A DNA stretch of 64,000 nt from Pontibacillus salipaludis (GCF_014642405.1 NZ_BMIN01000002.1:62001-126000); one strand, 5' to 3'. Positions 43,584 to 52,514 are shown, counted from the first letter of the stretch. Notes: generated from the sequence alone by a model not told the origin. Made by a program: numbers and translations.

Positions 43584-44462
43584 ATGAAGGAAATAAATCA
43601 AATTATCTATCATTCATTAGAAACCCTTGGAGACACGTCTTCTATTAAAGAGACAACACCGATCTCTGGAGGTGACATCAACCAGGCTTTCTATGTTCGC
43701 ACAAAAGAACAAGAATACTTCGTCAAAACAAACAAGGACGTTCCTGAACACTTCTTCCGCGTCGAAGCAAAGGGACTTGAATACATTCGTGATACGAAAG
43801 CAATCCGTGTACCAGAGGTGTATCACTATGATGAACCAAAAGGAAATGAGCAAGTTGCACTCGTGATGGAGTGGCTAAAAGGAGAACCTACTGGTGATAC
43901 CGAAGAGCGATTAGGACGCGGGGTAGCCAACATGCATAAAGCCTACGGAGAAAAATTTGGTTTTGAAGAAGATACTTTTATCGGCTCGCTTCCACAGCCG
44001 AATCGCCTTGTAGAAGACTGGACGACATACTATCACGACGATCGTCTTGTTCCTCAATTCAACATGGCTGCAGAAAAAGGTCAGTTACCACTAGAAAGGA
44101 AGCAAAGGTTAAAGAAGCTAATGGAACGCTTGCCTCAGTGGCTCACTCATGAAGTGAAACCTTCTTTACTCCACGGAGATCTATGGGGCGGAAACTGGAT
44201 GGCTGGCCCAAATGGTGATCCATGTTTAATCGATCCTTCTGTTTTTTACGGTGATCATGCTTTTGAAATGGCGTTCACTGAAGTATTTGGAGGATATTCT
44301 GAAGGGTTTTATCGAGCGTACCAGGAAGAAATGCCTTTACCTGAGAATTATGAGGATATCAAGCCTCTTTATCAGTTGTATTACTTGCTTGCTCATTTGA
44401 ACTTGTTCGGTGAGGCCTATGCCGGTAGCGTGGATCGTATCTTGAAGCGTTATGTTGGATAA
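43584..44462 (+). CDS. fructosamine kinase family protein
   Basis: 292 residues, the usual family length. Aminoglycoside-phosphotransferase fold: ISGGDINQAFYVRT at the nucleotide loop, YFVKTNK with the ATP-binding Lys, and the catalytic LLHGDLWGGNWM followed by PCLIDPSVFYGDHAFE. Members phosphorylate fructosamines or ribulosamines for protein deglycation. GGGAG precedes the ATG. Monocistronic; it is followed at once by palindromic repeats. Confidence 0.9.
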   Translation: MKEINQIIYHSLETLGDTSSIKETTPISGGDINQAFYVRTKEQEYFVKTNKDVPEHFFRVEAKGLEYIRDTKAIRVPEVYHYDEPKGNEQVALVMEWLKGEPTGDTEERLGRGVANMHKAYGEKFGFEEDTFIGSLPQPNRLVEDWTTYYHDDRLVPQFNMAAEKGQLPLERKQRLKKLMERLPQWLTHEVKPSLLHGDLWGGNWMAGPNGDPCLIDPSVFYGDHAFEMAFTEVFGGYSEGFYRAYQEEMPLPENYEDIKPLYQLYYLLAHLNLFGEAYAGSVDRILKRYVG

Positions 44463-44516
44463 TTATCCATATAAGGCCGCTTATATGGAAGACTCGAAGC
44501 TGAGAAAGTTTCCAAA

Positions 44517-44696
44517 GTTTCCGTTAATTTTAGTTGAGTCTAAGGTGGGCCTGGAAACCACTCGCTTTCCTGTGGGGAGCTGGTGAGCCTCCTCACCCGG
44601 CAAAGCCGGGCTCCGGGGTCTCACCTAGGCTCTTCTGCCCACGGGAGTCTCGCAGTTTCCAGGCCCACCTTTTCCAAGTAAGAGTAAACGGAAACG
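44517..44696. repeat. long palindromic repeat, copy 11
   Basis: Ends GTTTCCGTTA and AAACGGAAAC; arms GGTGGGCCTGGAAAC and GTTTCCAGGCCCACC are perfect. The centre CACCCGGCAAAGCCGGGC is nearly identical to copy 7. The left flank CTTATATGGAAGACTCGAAGCTGAGA is the inverse of the right flank of copies 1 and 5. Confidence 0.9.
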
Positions 44697-44750
44697 CGTT
44701 ATATGTGAGATTCAAGGGGCTTGAAAATATCTATAATAATATAAGAACCT

Positions 44751-45014
44751 GGTCCTTTCATCCAATTAACGTCAGGACTTGCTGGGGAACGACGAGACTC
44801 CCACGGGGAAAAGAGCCTATCTAGTTCCAGCGTGGAGGACCTAGCGAGATAAGTCATCTTTTTTACAAAGGCTAATCGCCTTTTCCAAAAAGCTGTCTTA
44901 TCCGTACGGTCCTAAGCACCACGCCTGCACTTTTAAATCTAGGGGAGACCCCGGAAAGCGCGTAGCGATTGAGGAGGCTCCCCAGCAAGTCCTAGCCCCA
45001 TACGGTAACGGACC
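44751..45014. repeat. long palindromic repeat, copy 12, carrying a nested element
   Basis: Ends GGTCCTTTCATCC and GGTAACGGACC; arms AGGACTTGCTGGGGA and TCCCCAGCAAGTCCT. The motif GAGCCTA|GGGGAGACCCC is split by the nested hairpin element, as in copy 3. Confidence 0.85.
44819..44933. mobile_element. nested hairpin element inserted in copy 12
   Basis: Begins CTAGTTCCAGCGTGG and ends CCACGCCTGCACTTTTAAATC. TCTA occurs at both borders (TCTAGTTCC and AAATCTAGGGG), consistent with a short target duplication. The inner stem GATAAGTCATCTTTTT pairs with AAAAAGCTGTCTTATC less perfectly than in copy 3. Confidence 0.65.
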
Positions 45015-45051
45015 AACCATAAGCCCAGCACCTTCGAACCTTAATCAGCCC

Positions 45052-45085
45052 AAAAAGCGCAGCTGGGATTGCCAGCTGCGCTTTT
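45052..45085 (-). terminator. terminator of the pcp-pxpBAC operon
   Basis: AAAAGCGCAGCTGG and CCAGCTGCGCTTTT pair around GATTG, with T-run; it overlaps the pxpC stop codon region. Confidence 0.9.
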
Positions 45086-46031
45086 ATTTGGATGGGATAT
45101 ATTTTGCTTCTTTTTGTAAGGAAGAGAGAAAGCTGTGGAGGTTTTTAGAGAGTTTTCTCGCTTCTTCATGGGAGATTTTATGGAAGTTAATCTTTCCACC
45201 TGGTGGGAGCTGGGCGATTTTCCATAGGTCGGCTCGAACGATATTACCGATGGTGACATAGCCTCCTGTTGTTTGACTGTCAGCCATTAATATAACAGGC
45301 ATTCCACTTGAGGGAACTTGTACGGTTCCGAATGTGACTGCTTCAGAGATAATGTCTCCTGTATCTTCAAAGGTCATGGCTTCCCCGTCTAGTTGAATGC
45401 CCATACGGTCTCCTGTCGAGACTGTATACGAGGTGTTAAAGAATGCTTCTATACTTTCTTTTTTTATATAGGATTGGTGTTGGCTTCCAACAAGCCGAAC
45501 GTCAACTTCTTTATCATAGGATGGGCGCTTGTCATGACTCAGTCCTATCCTCTTACGATCAACTTGGTTTGAATAGCTATATAGTTGGTCTCCTGATTGA
45601 ATATGACGCCCCATTTGTCCCCGTTCATAAACGGACTGACTTCCTAGAATTGATTCAGAATCTATTCCTCCTTGAACCGCTATGTAAGCTCTGATTCCTT
45701 CTACAGGGCCTTTAAATGTAAGAGTGGTTCCTTTTCTCCATATAAATGTAGACCATAGAGGGGCTTTTTTGCCGTTCAACTTTGCATCTAAGTCTGCTCC
45801 TGTTATGGCAACAAGGTGGTCATGGGATGCTTTTAGGGTGGTGCCTCCCATCGTCACTTCCAAGCAGGCAGCACCCAAATCGTTTCCGACTAACCCATTC
45901 CCAATTTGAAGGGCAACCTTATCCATCGCTCCTGATATTGGTACACCGTAGTGTTGATAACCAAAGCGGCCCAGGTCCTGAATGCTTGTTAATATTCCTG
46001 CTTTTTCTATCGAACATAAAGGGTAGGACAC
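45084..46031 (-). CDS. pxpC: 5-oxoprolinase subunit C (PxpC/KipA type)
   Basis: 315 residues. It starts with KAGILTSIQDLGRFGYQHYG followed by VPISGAMDKVALQIGN, the PxpC/biotin-dependent carboxyltransferase-like signature. Later text GGYVTIGNIVRADLWKIAQL fits the family end. With PxpB and PxpA it forms the ATP-dependent enzyme that opens 5-oxoproline to glutamate. It starts 2 bases after the pxpA stop; last gene of the operon. Confidence 0.92.
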   Translation of the reverse strand: MSYPLCSIEKAGILTSIQDLGRFGYQHYGVPISGAMDKVALQIGNGLVGNDLGAACLEVTMGGTTLKASHDHLVAITGADLDAKLNGKKAPLWSTFIWRKGTTLTFKGPVEGIRAYIAVQGGIDSESILGSQSVYERGQMGRHIQSGDQLYSYSNQVDRKRIGLSHDKRPSYDKEVDVRLVGSQHQSYIKKESIEAFFNTSYTVSTGDRMGIQLDGEAMTFEDTGDIISEAVTFGTVQVPSSGMPVILMADSQTTGGYVTIGNIVRADLWKIAQLPPGGKINFHKISHEEARKLSKNLHSFLSSLQKEAKYIPSK

Positions 46032-46033
46032 GT

Positions 46034-46798
46034 TTAGGATCCCCCCACTTTTTTTACGTCAACACTGTGATGTTGTAAGACGTTTTTAATGTGCTCTGCA
46101 TGATGATAGGCTGAATCTCCATCTCCATGAAAACAAATCGTTTGAGCCTCTAATGGAATTTGCTTTCCATCAAGAGACGTTGTGCACCCATTTTGTACAA
46201 TTGAGAGAACCTGTTTCTCTATTTCTTCTAAACTCGTAAGCACAGATCCCTCCATTGAGCGCGGAGCAAGGTATCCTTCTGAAGTATAGGCGCGATCGGC
46301 GAATGCCTCTTGTGCCACCTTCAGCCCTTCGTCTTTACCTGCTCGAACGAGTTCACTATTGCTAAGGCCAAATAGGATAAGGTTCGAATCAAAATCTCGT
46401 ACAGCCTTGGCGATTGAACTTGCCATCTCATAGTCTTTGGCTGCCATATTATATAGGGCGCCATGCGGTTTCACATGCTGAAGTTCTACATCCTTCACTT
46501 TACATACTCCAGCTATAGCACCGAGTTGATAGGTGATTAAATTATAGATCTCTTTAGGACTCATATTGAATTCACGACGACCAAAGCCAAATAGATCTGG
46601 AAAGCCCGGATGCGCTCCAACAGCTACCCCTTCTGATTTAGCTCTTTCAATCGTATCTGCAATAACGTTGTAATCCCCTGCGTGAAAGCCGCAGGCCACG
46701 TTTGCCGAAGTGATTACTTTCATTAATTGCTCATCTTCCCCTACTTGAAAGGCGCCGTAACTTTCTCCAAGGTCTGCATTTATATCTAGTTGCGTCAT
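46034..46798 (-). CDS. pxpA: 5-oxoprolinase subunit A (PxpA, LamB/YcsF family)
   Basis: 254 residues from the second of two adjacent ATGs; the first (46801) overlaps the pxpB stop as TAATG, and GGAGG lies just upstream. DINADLGESYGAFQVGEDEQ at the N-terminus and ACGFHAGDYNVI are the LamB/YcsF signatures; VKPHGALYNMAAKD and ICFHGDGDSAYHH follow. It is the subunit that turns over the phosphorylated intermediate in 5-oxoproline hydrolysis. Confidence 0.93.
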   Translation of the reverse strand: MTQLDINADLGESYGAFQVGEDEQLMKVITSANVACGFHAGDYNVIADTIERAKSEGVAVGAHPGFPDLFGFGRREFNMSPKEIYNLITYQLGAIAGVCKVKDVELQHVKPHGALYNMAAKDYEMASSIAKAVRDFDSNLILFGLSNSELVRAGKDEGLKVAQEAFADRAYTSEGYLAPRSMEGSVLTSLEEIEKQVLSIVQNGCTTSLDGKQIPLEAQTICFHGDGDSAYHHAEHIKNVLQHHSVDVKKVGGS

Positions 46799-46800
46799 CA

Positions 46801-47532
46801 TTACGCCTCCTTGTCTACGATTTCAATGGTGTATGATCCATTTTTAATACGTTCTTTAATATCTTCATATTCTGTATGTTGAACAGGACGAAAACGAATA
46901 TAGTCGCCCATTTCTATCAGAAAAGGTTCTTCTCTTGTAAAATCAACTATTGGGACAGGCGTTTGTCCGATAATATTCCAACCACCTGGTGAACCAATAG
47001 GATAGACCCCTGTCTGGCTACCTGCAATCCCAACAGACCCTGCTTCTACCCGAGCACGAGGCTTCTCTAGACGAGGAGTAGCAATACGCTCATCCATCCC
47101 CCCTAGATAAGGGAAACCCGGTAAAAAGCCAATCATATACGTTAGGTAATCTCTCGAAGAATGAAGGTCAATGACTTCTTCTGCTGAAACGTTATTGACC
47201 GAAGCAACTTTCTCCAAATCCTCACCTACACCTCCACCGTAATAGACAGGAAGGACGACAACTCTCGATGAGGCTGTTTCCTCCTTCGTATCTGCAGAAG
47301 CCCATATGCTTTCTAGTTTTTCTTTCATTTGATTGAAAGAAATCAGTGTCTCATTAAAATAAACCGTCAGTACTGTATAGCTTGGAACAATATCTGTAAT
47401 GGATTCTACTGCATGGCGCTTGATAGATTGGTAAAGCTTGAGTATTCGCTCATGTATTTCTTGTGAAATATGATTTGGAAAAACGATCTTTATCCCGTTT
47501 TCTCCAAACGGTACGTACTGTATATCTCTCAT
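46801..47532 (-). CDS. pxpB: 5-oxoprolinase subunit B (PxpB/KipI type)
   Basis: 243 residues from the ATG at 47532 (AGGTGA 6 bases upstream). Cyclophilin-like fold; the core YMIGFLPGFPYLGGMDER, with PRARVEAGSVGIAGSQTGVY and SPGGWNIIGQTP, is diagnostic. It partners PxpC as the ATP-using half of 5-oxoprolinase. In B. subtilis the homologue KipI inhibits the sporulation kinase KinA, so a regulatory side role is possible but not shown here. Confidence 0.92.
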   Translation of the reverse strand: MRDIQYVPFGENGIKIVFPNHISQEIHERILKLYQSIKRHAVESITDIVPSYTVLTVYFNETLISFNQMKEKLESIWASADTKEETASSRVVVLPVYYGGGVGEDLEKVASVNNVSAEEVIDLHSSRDYLTYMIGFLPGFPYLGGMDERIATPRLEKPRARVEAGSVGIAGSQTGVYPIGSPGGWNIIGQTPVPIVDFTREEPFLIEMGDYIRFRPVQHTEYEDIKERIKNGSYTIEIVDKEA

Positions 47533-47544
47533 CATTATCACCTG

Positions 47545-48147
47545 CTATTCTATACTCTCGATACATGTTCTAACACCTTGAAGCAAGTCACGATGGGACC
47601 AACTAGGGATCCGTTTATGCTTGATAGCTAATTCGTGAGAAGCAGGGATATGAATAAATCCTGCCTGGGTATTCAAATTGTGAGATTGTATATAAAACAA
47701 GGCTTGATACATGACATTATTGCACAAATATGTACCTGCTGTATTAGAGATATCAGCCGGTAGTTCTTGTTCTGTTAATTGGTCCACCATCTTGCGAATC
47801 GGCAAAGTGGAGAAGATCGCATCAGGACCATCCTTTTCGATCCACTCATCACGCGGCACTCTCCCTGAGTTATCAGCATCTCCATCATTACAGTTAATCG
47901 CAATTCGTTCTGGTGTGATCTTGTATCGACCACCTGCTAGTCCAAGAGAAATTACGGCATCTGGTTCAATTTCTTGAATATGATGAACCAGTTGTTCTCC
48001 AGATTGATTAAACTCTACCGTTAAAATCTTCCCTACTATTTTATATCCATTGATGGTTTGTCCATCAAGCTCTTCAACGATCTTCATCGTTGGATTAACT
48101 GGAAAGTCTAAAAACGGCTCAAAACCGGTTAAAAGAAGTTTCTTCAT
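47545..48147 (-). CDS. pcp: pyrrolidone-carboxylate peptidase (pyroglutamyl peptidase I)
   Basis: 200 residues from the ATG at 48147, since AGGAGGGG is properly spaced to it and too close to the GTG at 48156. C15 peptidase signatures: LLTGFEPFLDFPVNP at the start, INCNDGDADNSGR, TAGTYLCNNVMYQALFY with the catalytic Cys, and GFIHIPASHELA with the catalytic His. It removes N-terminal pyroglutamate from peptides. First gene of pcp-pxpB-pxpA-pxpC; its product is the substrate of the next three proteins. Confidence 0.95.
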   Translation of the reverse strand: MKKLLLTGFEPFLDFPVNPTMKIVEELDGQTINGYKIVGKILTVEFNQSGEQLVHHIQEIEPDAVISLGLAGGRYKITPERIAINCNDGDADNSGRVPRDEWIEKDGPDAIFSTLPIRKMVDQLTEQELPADISNTAGTYLCNNVMYQALFYIQSHNLNTQAGFIHIPASHELAIKHKRIPSWSHRDLLQGVRTCIESIE

Positions 48148-48269
48148 CGTTGTCACCCCTCCTCAAGTGTGGAATAATCCACTCCTAAACCCTATTCCAT
48201 ACGCCCATATAAAAATCCTGCCACCATAAACCGATGACAAGAAATCCTTTATCTCACTACCAAAACAGC

Positions 48270-48313
48270 GCGTGCCAGACACCCTTTAGCTTGCTAAAGG
48301 GTGTCTGGCACGC
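48270..48313. repeat. GTGCCAGACACCC hairpin repeat, copy 3 (perfect palindrome)
   Basis: Two perfect 21-base arms, from GCGTGCCAGACACCC to CTTTAGC, separated by only TT. It stands 23 bases past the stop of the MFS gene and could serve as its terminator, with CGCTGTTTT following on the minus strand. Confidence 0.9.
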
Positions 48314-48336
48314 TTTACTCTGTTAAAGAGCTGCTT

Positions 48337-49509
48337 TTATTTAGCTTGATTTGATTTGTTAGTATCCATAAAGAATGTGGTTAAGGTCATTAGTGCAAGG
48401 AAAATGAGTACGACGCTGAAGCCGCCTGTTTTGCCAAACATTTCTGATGCAATTCCGACAATATAACCTGCAATACCGCCACCAATTCCTGCTGCGATAT
48501 AGATTAAACCAAGAGCTGATCCCCCAGCTTTTGAAATAGATGTACCAAACGCTGTACCGGTCGGGAAGAGCGTGGAGAAGAAGAACCCTGCACCAGCGAA
48601 TAACCAAGGAAAGTCATTTGCGAATAGGAAACTAATTCCGATCATAACAACAGAACCTATTGAGAAGACGATTAGAATAATACGTTCATTTATCCAATTC
48701 GTTAGATAAGCTACCCCTAAACGTCCAATCATAAAGAAGACGGAGAATAAGGATAGAATTCCAGCCACCATTGCTTCCTTATCAGCCGTTGACATGCCTC
48801 CTAAATCAAGACCTTTAAGGTAGGACGGGAAGAAGTTCATAAAGGATACTTCTGCTGACACTTCAAGCATTAAGAAGACCATCAAGAACACAAACTGTGC
48901 GTCTTTCAGCATAGGGATGAATGCTTTAATATCAATTTTCTCAGCACGACCATCCGGGAAGTTTGTAGACGTTACATAGATAATAACTGCTATTAAGCTG
49001 GCTGCAATTCCGATATAGAAATATCTCCATGAAGCGAATTGGAATAGGAAGTTTAAGAACTGTGGAAATACTACCATTCCCAGACCATAAACACCCATGG
49101 CTAAGTTAAACATTCGGTTTTGTTTATCGGGATAAGCGGATGGAATAATGGCATTTGATGCCACACCAAGTGACCCAAGCCCAAAACCAACGATCATATA
49201 GAAACCTAAGAAGAACGTAATATTAGGAGCAAAACCGGTTCCGAGGAACCCAATCCCCATGACGATTGAACCAATAACCGTCATAATACGTAAACCTTTT
49301 TTATCGGTATAATAACCTATTAGTACACTTGCTAATGTAAATCCAAGCTGAAATATAAATACGACAAGACCAAACTGACTCATATCTAGACCAAGGTCTT
49401 TCTCTACTTGGTCTAACACGATCCCCTTTGTATTTGTTACACCACCAGATATAAACTGGGTAAACATTAATATGACCAGGGCGTGTATGCTTTTTCCTTT
49501 TGTTGACAT
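48337..49509 (-). CDS. MFS transporter
   Basis: 390 residues with 12 membrane helices. Loop 2-3 motif GYYTDKKGLRIMT is the MFS G-x-x-x-D-x-x-G-R/K signature. The N-terminus has QFISGGVTNTKGIVLDQVEKD before it. It resembles sugar/acid transporters of the OxlT/NarK-like groups, but substrate cannot be read. It stands directly upstream of pcp on the same strand, separated by 190 bases and a perfect hairpin, so it is probably transcribed separately. Confidence 0.87.
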   Translation of the reverse strand: MSTKGKSIHALVILMFTQFISGGVTNTKGIVLDQVEKDLGLDMSQFGLVVFIFQLGFTLASVLIGYYTDKKGLRIMTVIGSIVMGIGFLGTGFAPNITFFLGFYMIVGFGLGSLGVASNAIIPSAYPDKQNRMFNLAMGVYGLGMVVFPQFLNFLFQFASWRYFYIGIAASLIAVIIYVTSTNFPDGRAEKIDIKAFIPMLKDAQFVFLMVFLMLEVSAEVSFMNFFPSYLKGLDLGGMSTADKEAMVAGILSLFSVFFMIGRLGVAYLTNWINERIILIVFSIGSVVMIGISFLFANDFPWLFAGAGFFFSTLFPTGTAFGTSISKAGGSALGLIYIAAGIGGGIAGYIVGIASEMFGKTGGFSVVLIFLALMTLTTFFMDTNKSNQAK

Positions 49510-49659
49510 CTTTCAGGCCCTCCAACTATTTCGGTATAGTTTTAGTATGTGATTCTGATGGAGTGATTCCCACCATACATTCTTCTAAAACTTCCAAAAT
49601 CAATGACAACGTTTACCTATTCAAAAAATTTTCTCCTCGCCCATATTCTTTATCACAAT

Positions 49660-49726
49660 AAAGGGTGCCAGACACCCTTCTTCACTGCACCGCAGTAAAG
49701 CCTGAACGCGTGTCTGGCACCCTTTA
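49660..49726. repeat. GTGCCAGACACCC hairpin repeat, copy 4
   Basis: AAAGGGTGCCAGACACCC and GCGTGTCTGGCACCCTTT pair with one mismatch; the centre has CACTGCACCGCAGTAAAG, like copy 1. It lies between the MFS gene and the DUF523 gene terminator. Confidence 0.85.
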
Positions 49727-49739
49727 CTTTTATACAGCA

Positions 49740-49765
49740 CAAAAGCGCCCTAAGGGCGCTTTTGT
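49740..49765 (-). terminator. terminator of the DUF523/DUF1722 gene
   Basis: AAAAGCGCCCT and AGGGCGCTTTT form an almost loopless palindrome 7 bases past the stop. Confidence 0.8.
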
Positions 49766-49769
49766 GTGT

Positions 49770-50741
49770 TTATGTGTAGGCTCTTCCTTTGCCTGAGTCA
49801 CTTATTTCAACGAGGTCTTCGGGGTAGGGTTGGAAATAGGTTTGTTCTAATAAGTAATCATCTTGAAAGCGAATCACCCAAGATTTTAGTATACCGAGCA
49901 CCGTGCTAAGAGGAATTTTTTCTTCATAATATTTATCTAGCTCGTCCAGGAAGTATTGCTTCTCTCCTCTTGTCAGCTCGTTTTTGAAATATCCCGAAAT
50001 ATGCTGACATACATTTACGTTTGATTTTCGGCTTGGTGCTCTTCTTAACATCCAACCTAATTTCTCCTCATAAGCATCAAGAACTTCTTCCATCGATAAT
50101 TGATCATGGTTGGCTACAATTCGTCCCATTTCTTTCAAGGTCTTTTGGTTGTAAGACATAAATAAGTATTTGTTTTCAGAATGGAAAGCGACTAGCTTCT
50201 TCATAGATGGCGTTTCCTTCATTTCACGAAAGCTTGCTAAGGTAAAAAGTTTGGTAAAGAAATGCTCCCTGATACGGAAGTTCTTAAGTCGCCCTTCTTC
50301 TTCAATCGCTAAAGCTTCATGTTCATTCAGCACTTCTTGAGCGAAGAGACCTTTTGTCTTTCCGACTACAGGAGACTTCTCTAACTTGTCATAAACTTTT
50401 ACATCCTGAATCCCGCATGTAGGTGATCGATTCTTAAGTAAAAAACCATCTACATCCGGCAAAGAACGAAGGAATCCTTTAGCAAAATGAGTCATGGAGT
50501 CTGTTAAATCCTCTCCGCTTGATGGTTGCATAAGGCGCTCTTCTTCCCCATTTCGTACAATACGAATAACATCACGGGGAACGCCCAGTCCGATTTCCAT
50601 CTCTGGGCATACAGGTATAAATGTTACATATGGCGTTAATCGTTGTACGACTTTGTCTGGTATACGTTCGCCGTTATACCGCACATGATCGAACTCTAAG
50701 CATTTACTCACGACAAGTTTAGGTGTTGCAAAAGTGCGCAT
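49770..50741 (-). CDS. DUF523-DUF1722 fusion protein (TudS-like)
   Basis: 323 residues from the ATG at 50741 (GAGGGA 7 bases upstream, MRTFATPKLVVSKCL). N-terminal DUF523 (about 8-150) has three conserved Cys: VSKCLEFDHVRYNG, PVCPEMEIGLGVPR and LKNRSPTCGIQDVKVY. These match the 4Fe-4S ligands of the thiouracil desulfidase TudS. C-terminal DUF1722 (about 185-300) has SYNQKTLKEMGRIVANHD and contacts unknown partners. Likely removes sulfur from thiolated bases or nucleosides, by homology of the N-terminal domain only. Confidence 0.85.
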   Translation of the reverse strand: MRTFATPKLVVSKCLEFDHVRYNGERIPDKVVQRLTPYVTFIPVCPEMEIGLGVPRDVIRIVRNGEEERLMQPSSGEDLTDSMTHFAKGFLRSLPDVDGFLLKNRSPTCGIQDVKVYDKLEKSPVVGKTKGLFAQEVLNEHEALAIEEEGRLKNFRIREHFFTKLFTLASFREMKETPSMKKLVAFHSENKYLFMSYNQKTLKEMGRIVANHDQLSMEEVLDAYEEKLGWMLRRAPSRKSNVNVCQHISGYFKNELTRGEKQYFLDELDKYYEEKIPLSTVLGILKSWVIRFQDDYLLEQTYFQPYPEDLVEISDSGKGRAYT

Positions 50742-50759
50742 AGTAATATCCCTCATTTT

Positions 50760-51120
50760 TAGAAATAGTGTACGTTCATTGTAGAGTCCATTCCCGTTCT
50801 ATTCGAATTTGAATAGTTTCTATTGTTTCCTTGAACCGTTTATTTCATGACTTCTCTTTTAGTCCGATGATATTTTATAATAAAATTGTAACCGCTTTCT
50901 AATTTATACATAAAGGAGGAGATAAACTATTCATCTTGAACGGTATACATATTTACCTAAAACTATATCGGTTCTATTAGGATAGGAAGTTATGAATGAT
51001 GATTCAGCGGCCTCTCATTATACGCATATCTATTCACTTCCATAAATTTTTATTAGCATTTTGTTCATACATGTATTAAAATGAATTTTGTTGTATTTTT
51101 ATGTCGGAAATTCTTTGTAC
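50760..51120. other. leader region of the YjiH gene with cre-like site and orphan Shine-Dalgarno
   Basis: No palindromic repeat here. It contains TATAAT (50876-50881), TGTAACCGCTTTCT (50887-50900) and a perfect AAAGGAGGAG (50912-50921). No gene follows that Shine-Dalgarno: the nearest starts give only ATT (18 codons) or TTG (14 codons) frames. This could be a leader peptide or a decayed gene. Confidence 0.45.
50887..50900 (+). promoter_or_regulatory. cre (CcpA) site candidate upstream of the YjiH gene
   Basis: TGTAACCGCTTTCT matches the cre pattern TGWAANCGNTWNCA at 13 of 14 positions. It lies just downstream of a TATAAT, a repressing position. Confidence 0.5.
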
Positions 51121-51137
51121 CTGGAGGGTTCGTTCCC

Positions 51138-52505
51138 ATGAATTCAAATAATAAATTCCCATTCAAACCAATGAATCACTTTCTATTTATTATTCCATCC
51201 CTTATAGGGATCTTATTATTTATGACACCGATTAAATTCGGAGATAGCATTACCATTCCAATTGCACACTTTGCATCCATTCTTCAAGAGGCACTGCAAG
51301 CTCAGTTACCTGCCATTATGACGTTCATTATTACCGTTACAGCTATATTAACGCTCATCGCGAAGCTGACAAATGGACAGGCTGTAAAGAAGTCACCTTT
51401 CTTTACAGGACTTTTATTCATCCCATGGTCTTGGACCATCATTCGTGTGTTCGGCGCTGTCTTTGCCATTATGACCTTTTACAAGCTAGGCCCAGAACAA
51501 GTTTACTCAAGCGCTACAGGAGGCCTCCTGCTAGGTGGAGAAGGTAGTTTGTTACACATTTTGTTTACAGTCTTCCTATTTGCAGGGATGTTCCTACCAT
51601 TGCTTTTAAACTTTGGACTGCTTGAATTTTTCGGGATTATACTAACGAAAATTATGCGTCCACTCTTCACTTTACCTGGTCGCTCTTCGATTGACTCCTT
51701 AGCGTCATGGCTTGGTGACGGTACGATTGGAGTACTTTTAACAAGTAAACAATATGAAGAAGGACATTATACAAAGCGTGAGGCTGCTGTCGTAGGGACA
51801 ACATTCTCAGTCGTTTCGATTACATTCACCTTAGTTGTAATCGATCAGGTGAAATTGAGTGATATGTTTGTTCCATTCTACGGAACTGTTCTTTTAGCGG
51901 GTGTCATTGCAGCGATCATCATGCCCCGCATACCACCACTATCAAGAAAAGAAGATTCTTATGTTAGTGGCGAAGAAAAGAAACCTGAACCCGGAACACC
52001 AAAAGGCTATAACGCTTTCTCATGGGGCTACTACAAGGCAGTCGAACGTACGAAGCAAGCACCGAGCCTTCCCCAGTTTATAAAGCAAGGTTGTCAAAAC
52101 ATTTTAGACATGTGGATGGGTGTTGCACCGATCATTATGGCGATCGGAACCGTCACCCTCATTATTGCAGAACATACGCCGTTCTTCTCATGGATTGGAA
52201 CGCCTTTCATTCCATTACTAGAATTGTTGCAAATACCAGAAGCAGCCGCAGCGTCTGAAACGATTTTAGTAGGATTTGCTGACATGTTCCTTCCAGCTCT
52301 GCTCGGAAGTTCAATCGAAAGCGAAATGACCCGCTTCATTATCGCTGCTCTTTCTGTTACTCAGCTCATTTATATGTCAGAAGTCGGTGGAGTTGTATTA
52401 GGGTCTAAGATCCCAATCGACTTTAAAGAGCTGTTCATTCTCTTTATTGAACGTACTCTCATTACGCTTCCTGTTATTACACTTGTAGCTCATTTCTTAT
52501 TCTAA
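51138..52505 (+). CDS. YjiH-family membrane protein
   Basis: 455 residues from the ATG at 51138 (GGAGGG 9 bases upstream; the longer frame lacks an RBS). About ten membrane helices. The nucleoside-recognition Gate-domain text LLPLLLNFGLLEFFGIIL, SIDSLASWLGDGTIGVLL and GFADMFLPALLGSSIESEM fit the YjiH family. These resemble SpmA/SpmB and nucleoside transporter gates; function is unknown, probably transport. Possible carbon control through the cre-like site upstream. Confidence 0.83.
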   Translation: MNSNNKFPFKPMNHFLFIIPSLIGILLFMTPIKFGDSITIPIAHFASILQEALQAQLPAIMTFIITVTAILTLIAKLTNGQAVKKSPFFTGLLFIPWSWTIIRVFGAVFAIMTFYKLGPEQVYSSATGGLLLGGEGSLLHILFTVFLFAGMFLPLLLNFGLLEFFGIILTKIMRPLFTLPGRSSIDSLASWLGDGTIGVLLTSKQYEEGHYTKREAAVVGTTFSVVSITFTLVVIDQVKLSDMFVPFYGTVLLAGVIAAIIMPRIPPLSRKEDSYVSGEEKKPEPGTPKGYNAFSWGYYKAVERTKQAPSLPQFIKQGCQNILDMWMGVAPIIMAIGTVTLIIAEHTPFFSWIGTPFIPLLELLQIPEAAAASETILVGFADMFLPALLGSSIESEMTRFIIAALSVTQLIYMSEVGGVVLGSKIPIDFKELFILFIERTLITLPVITLVAHFLF

Positions 52506-52514
52506 GAGTGTTAT

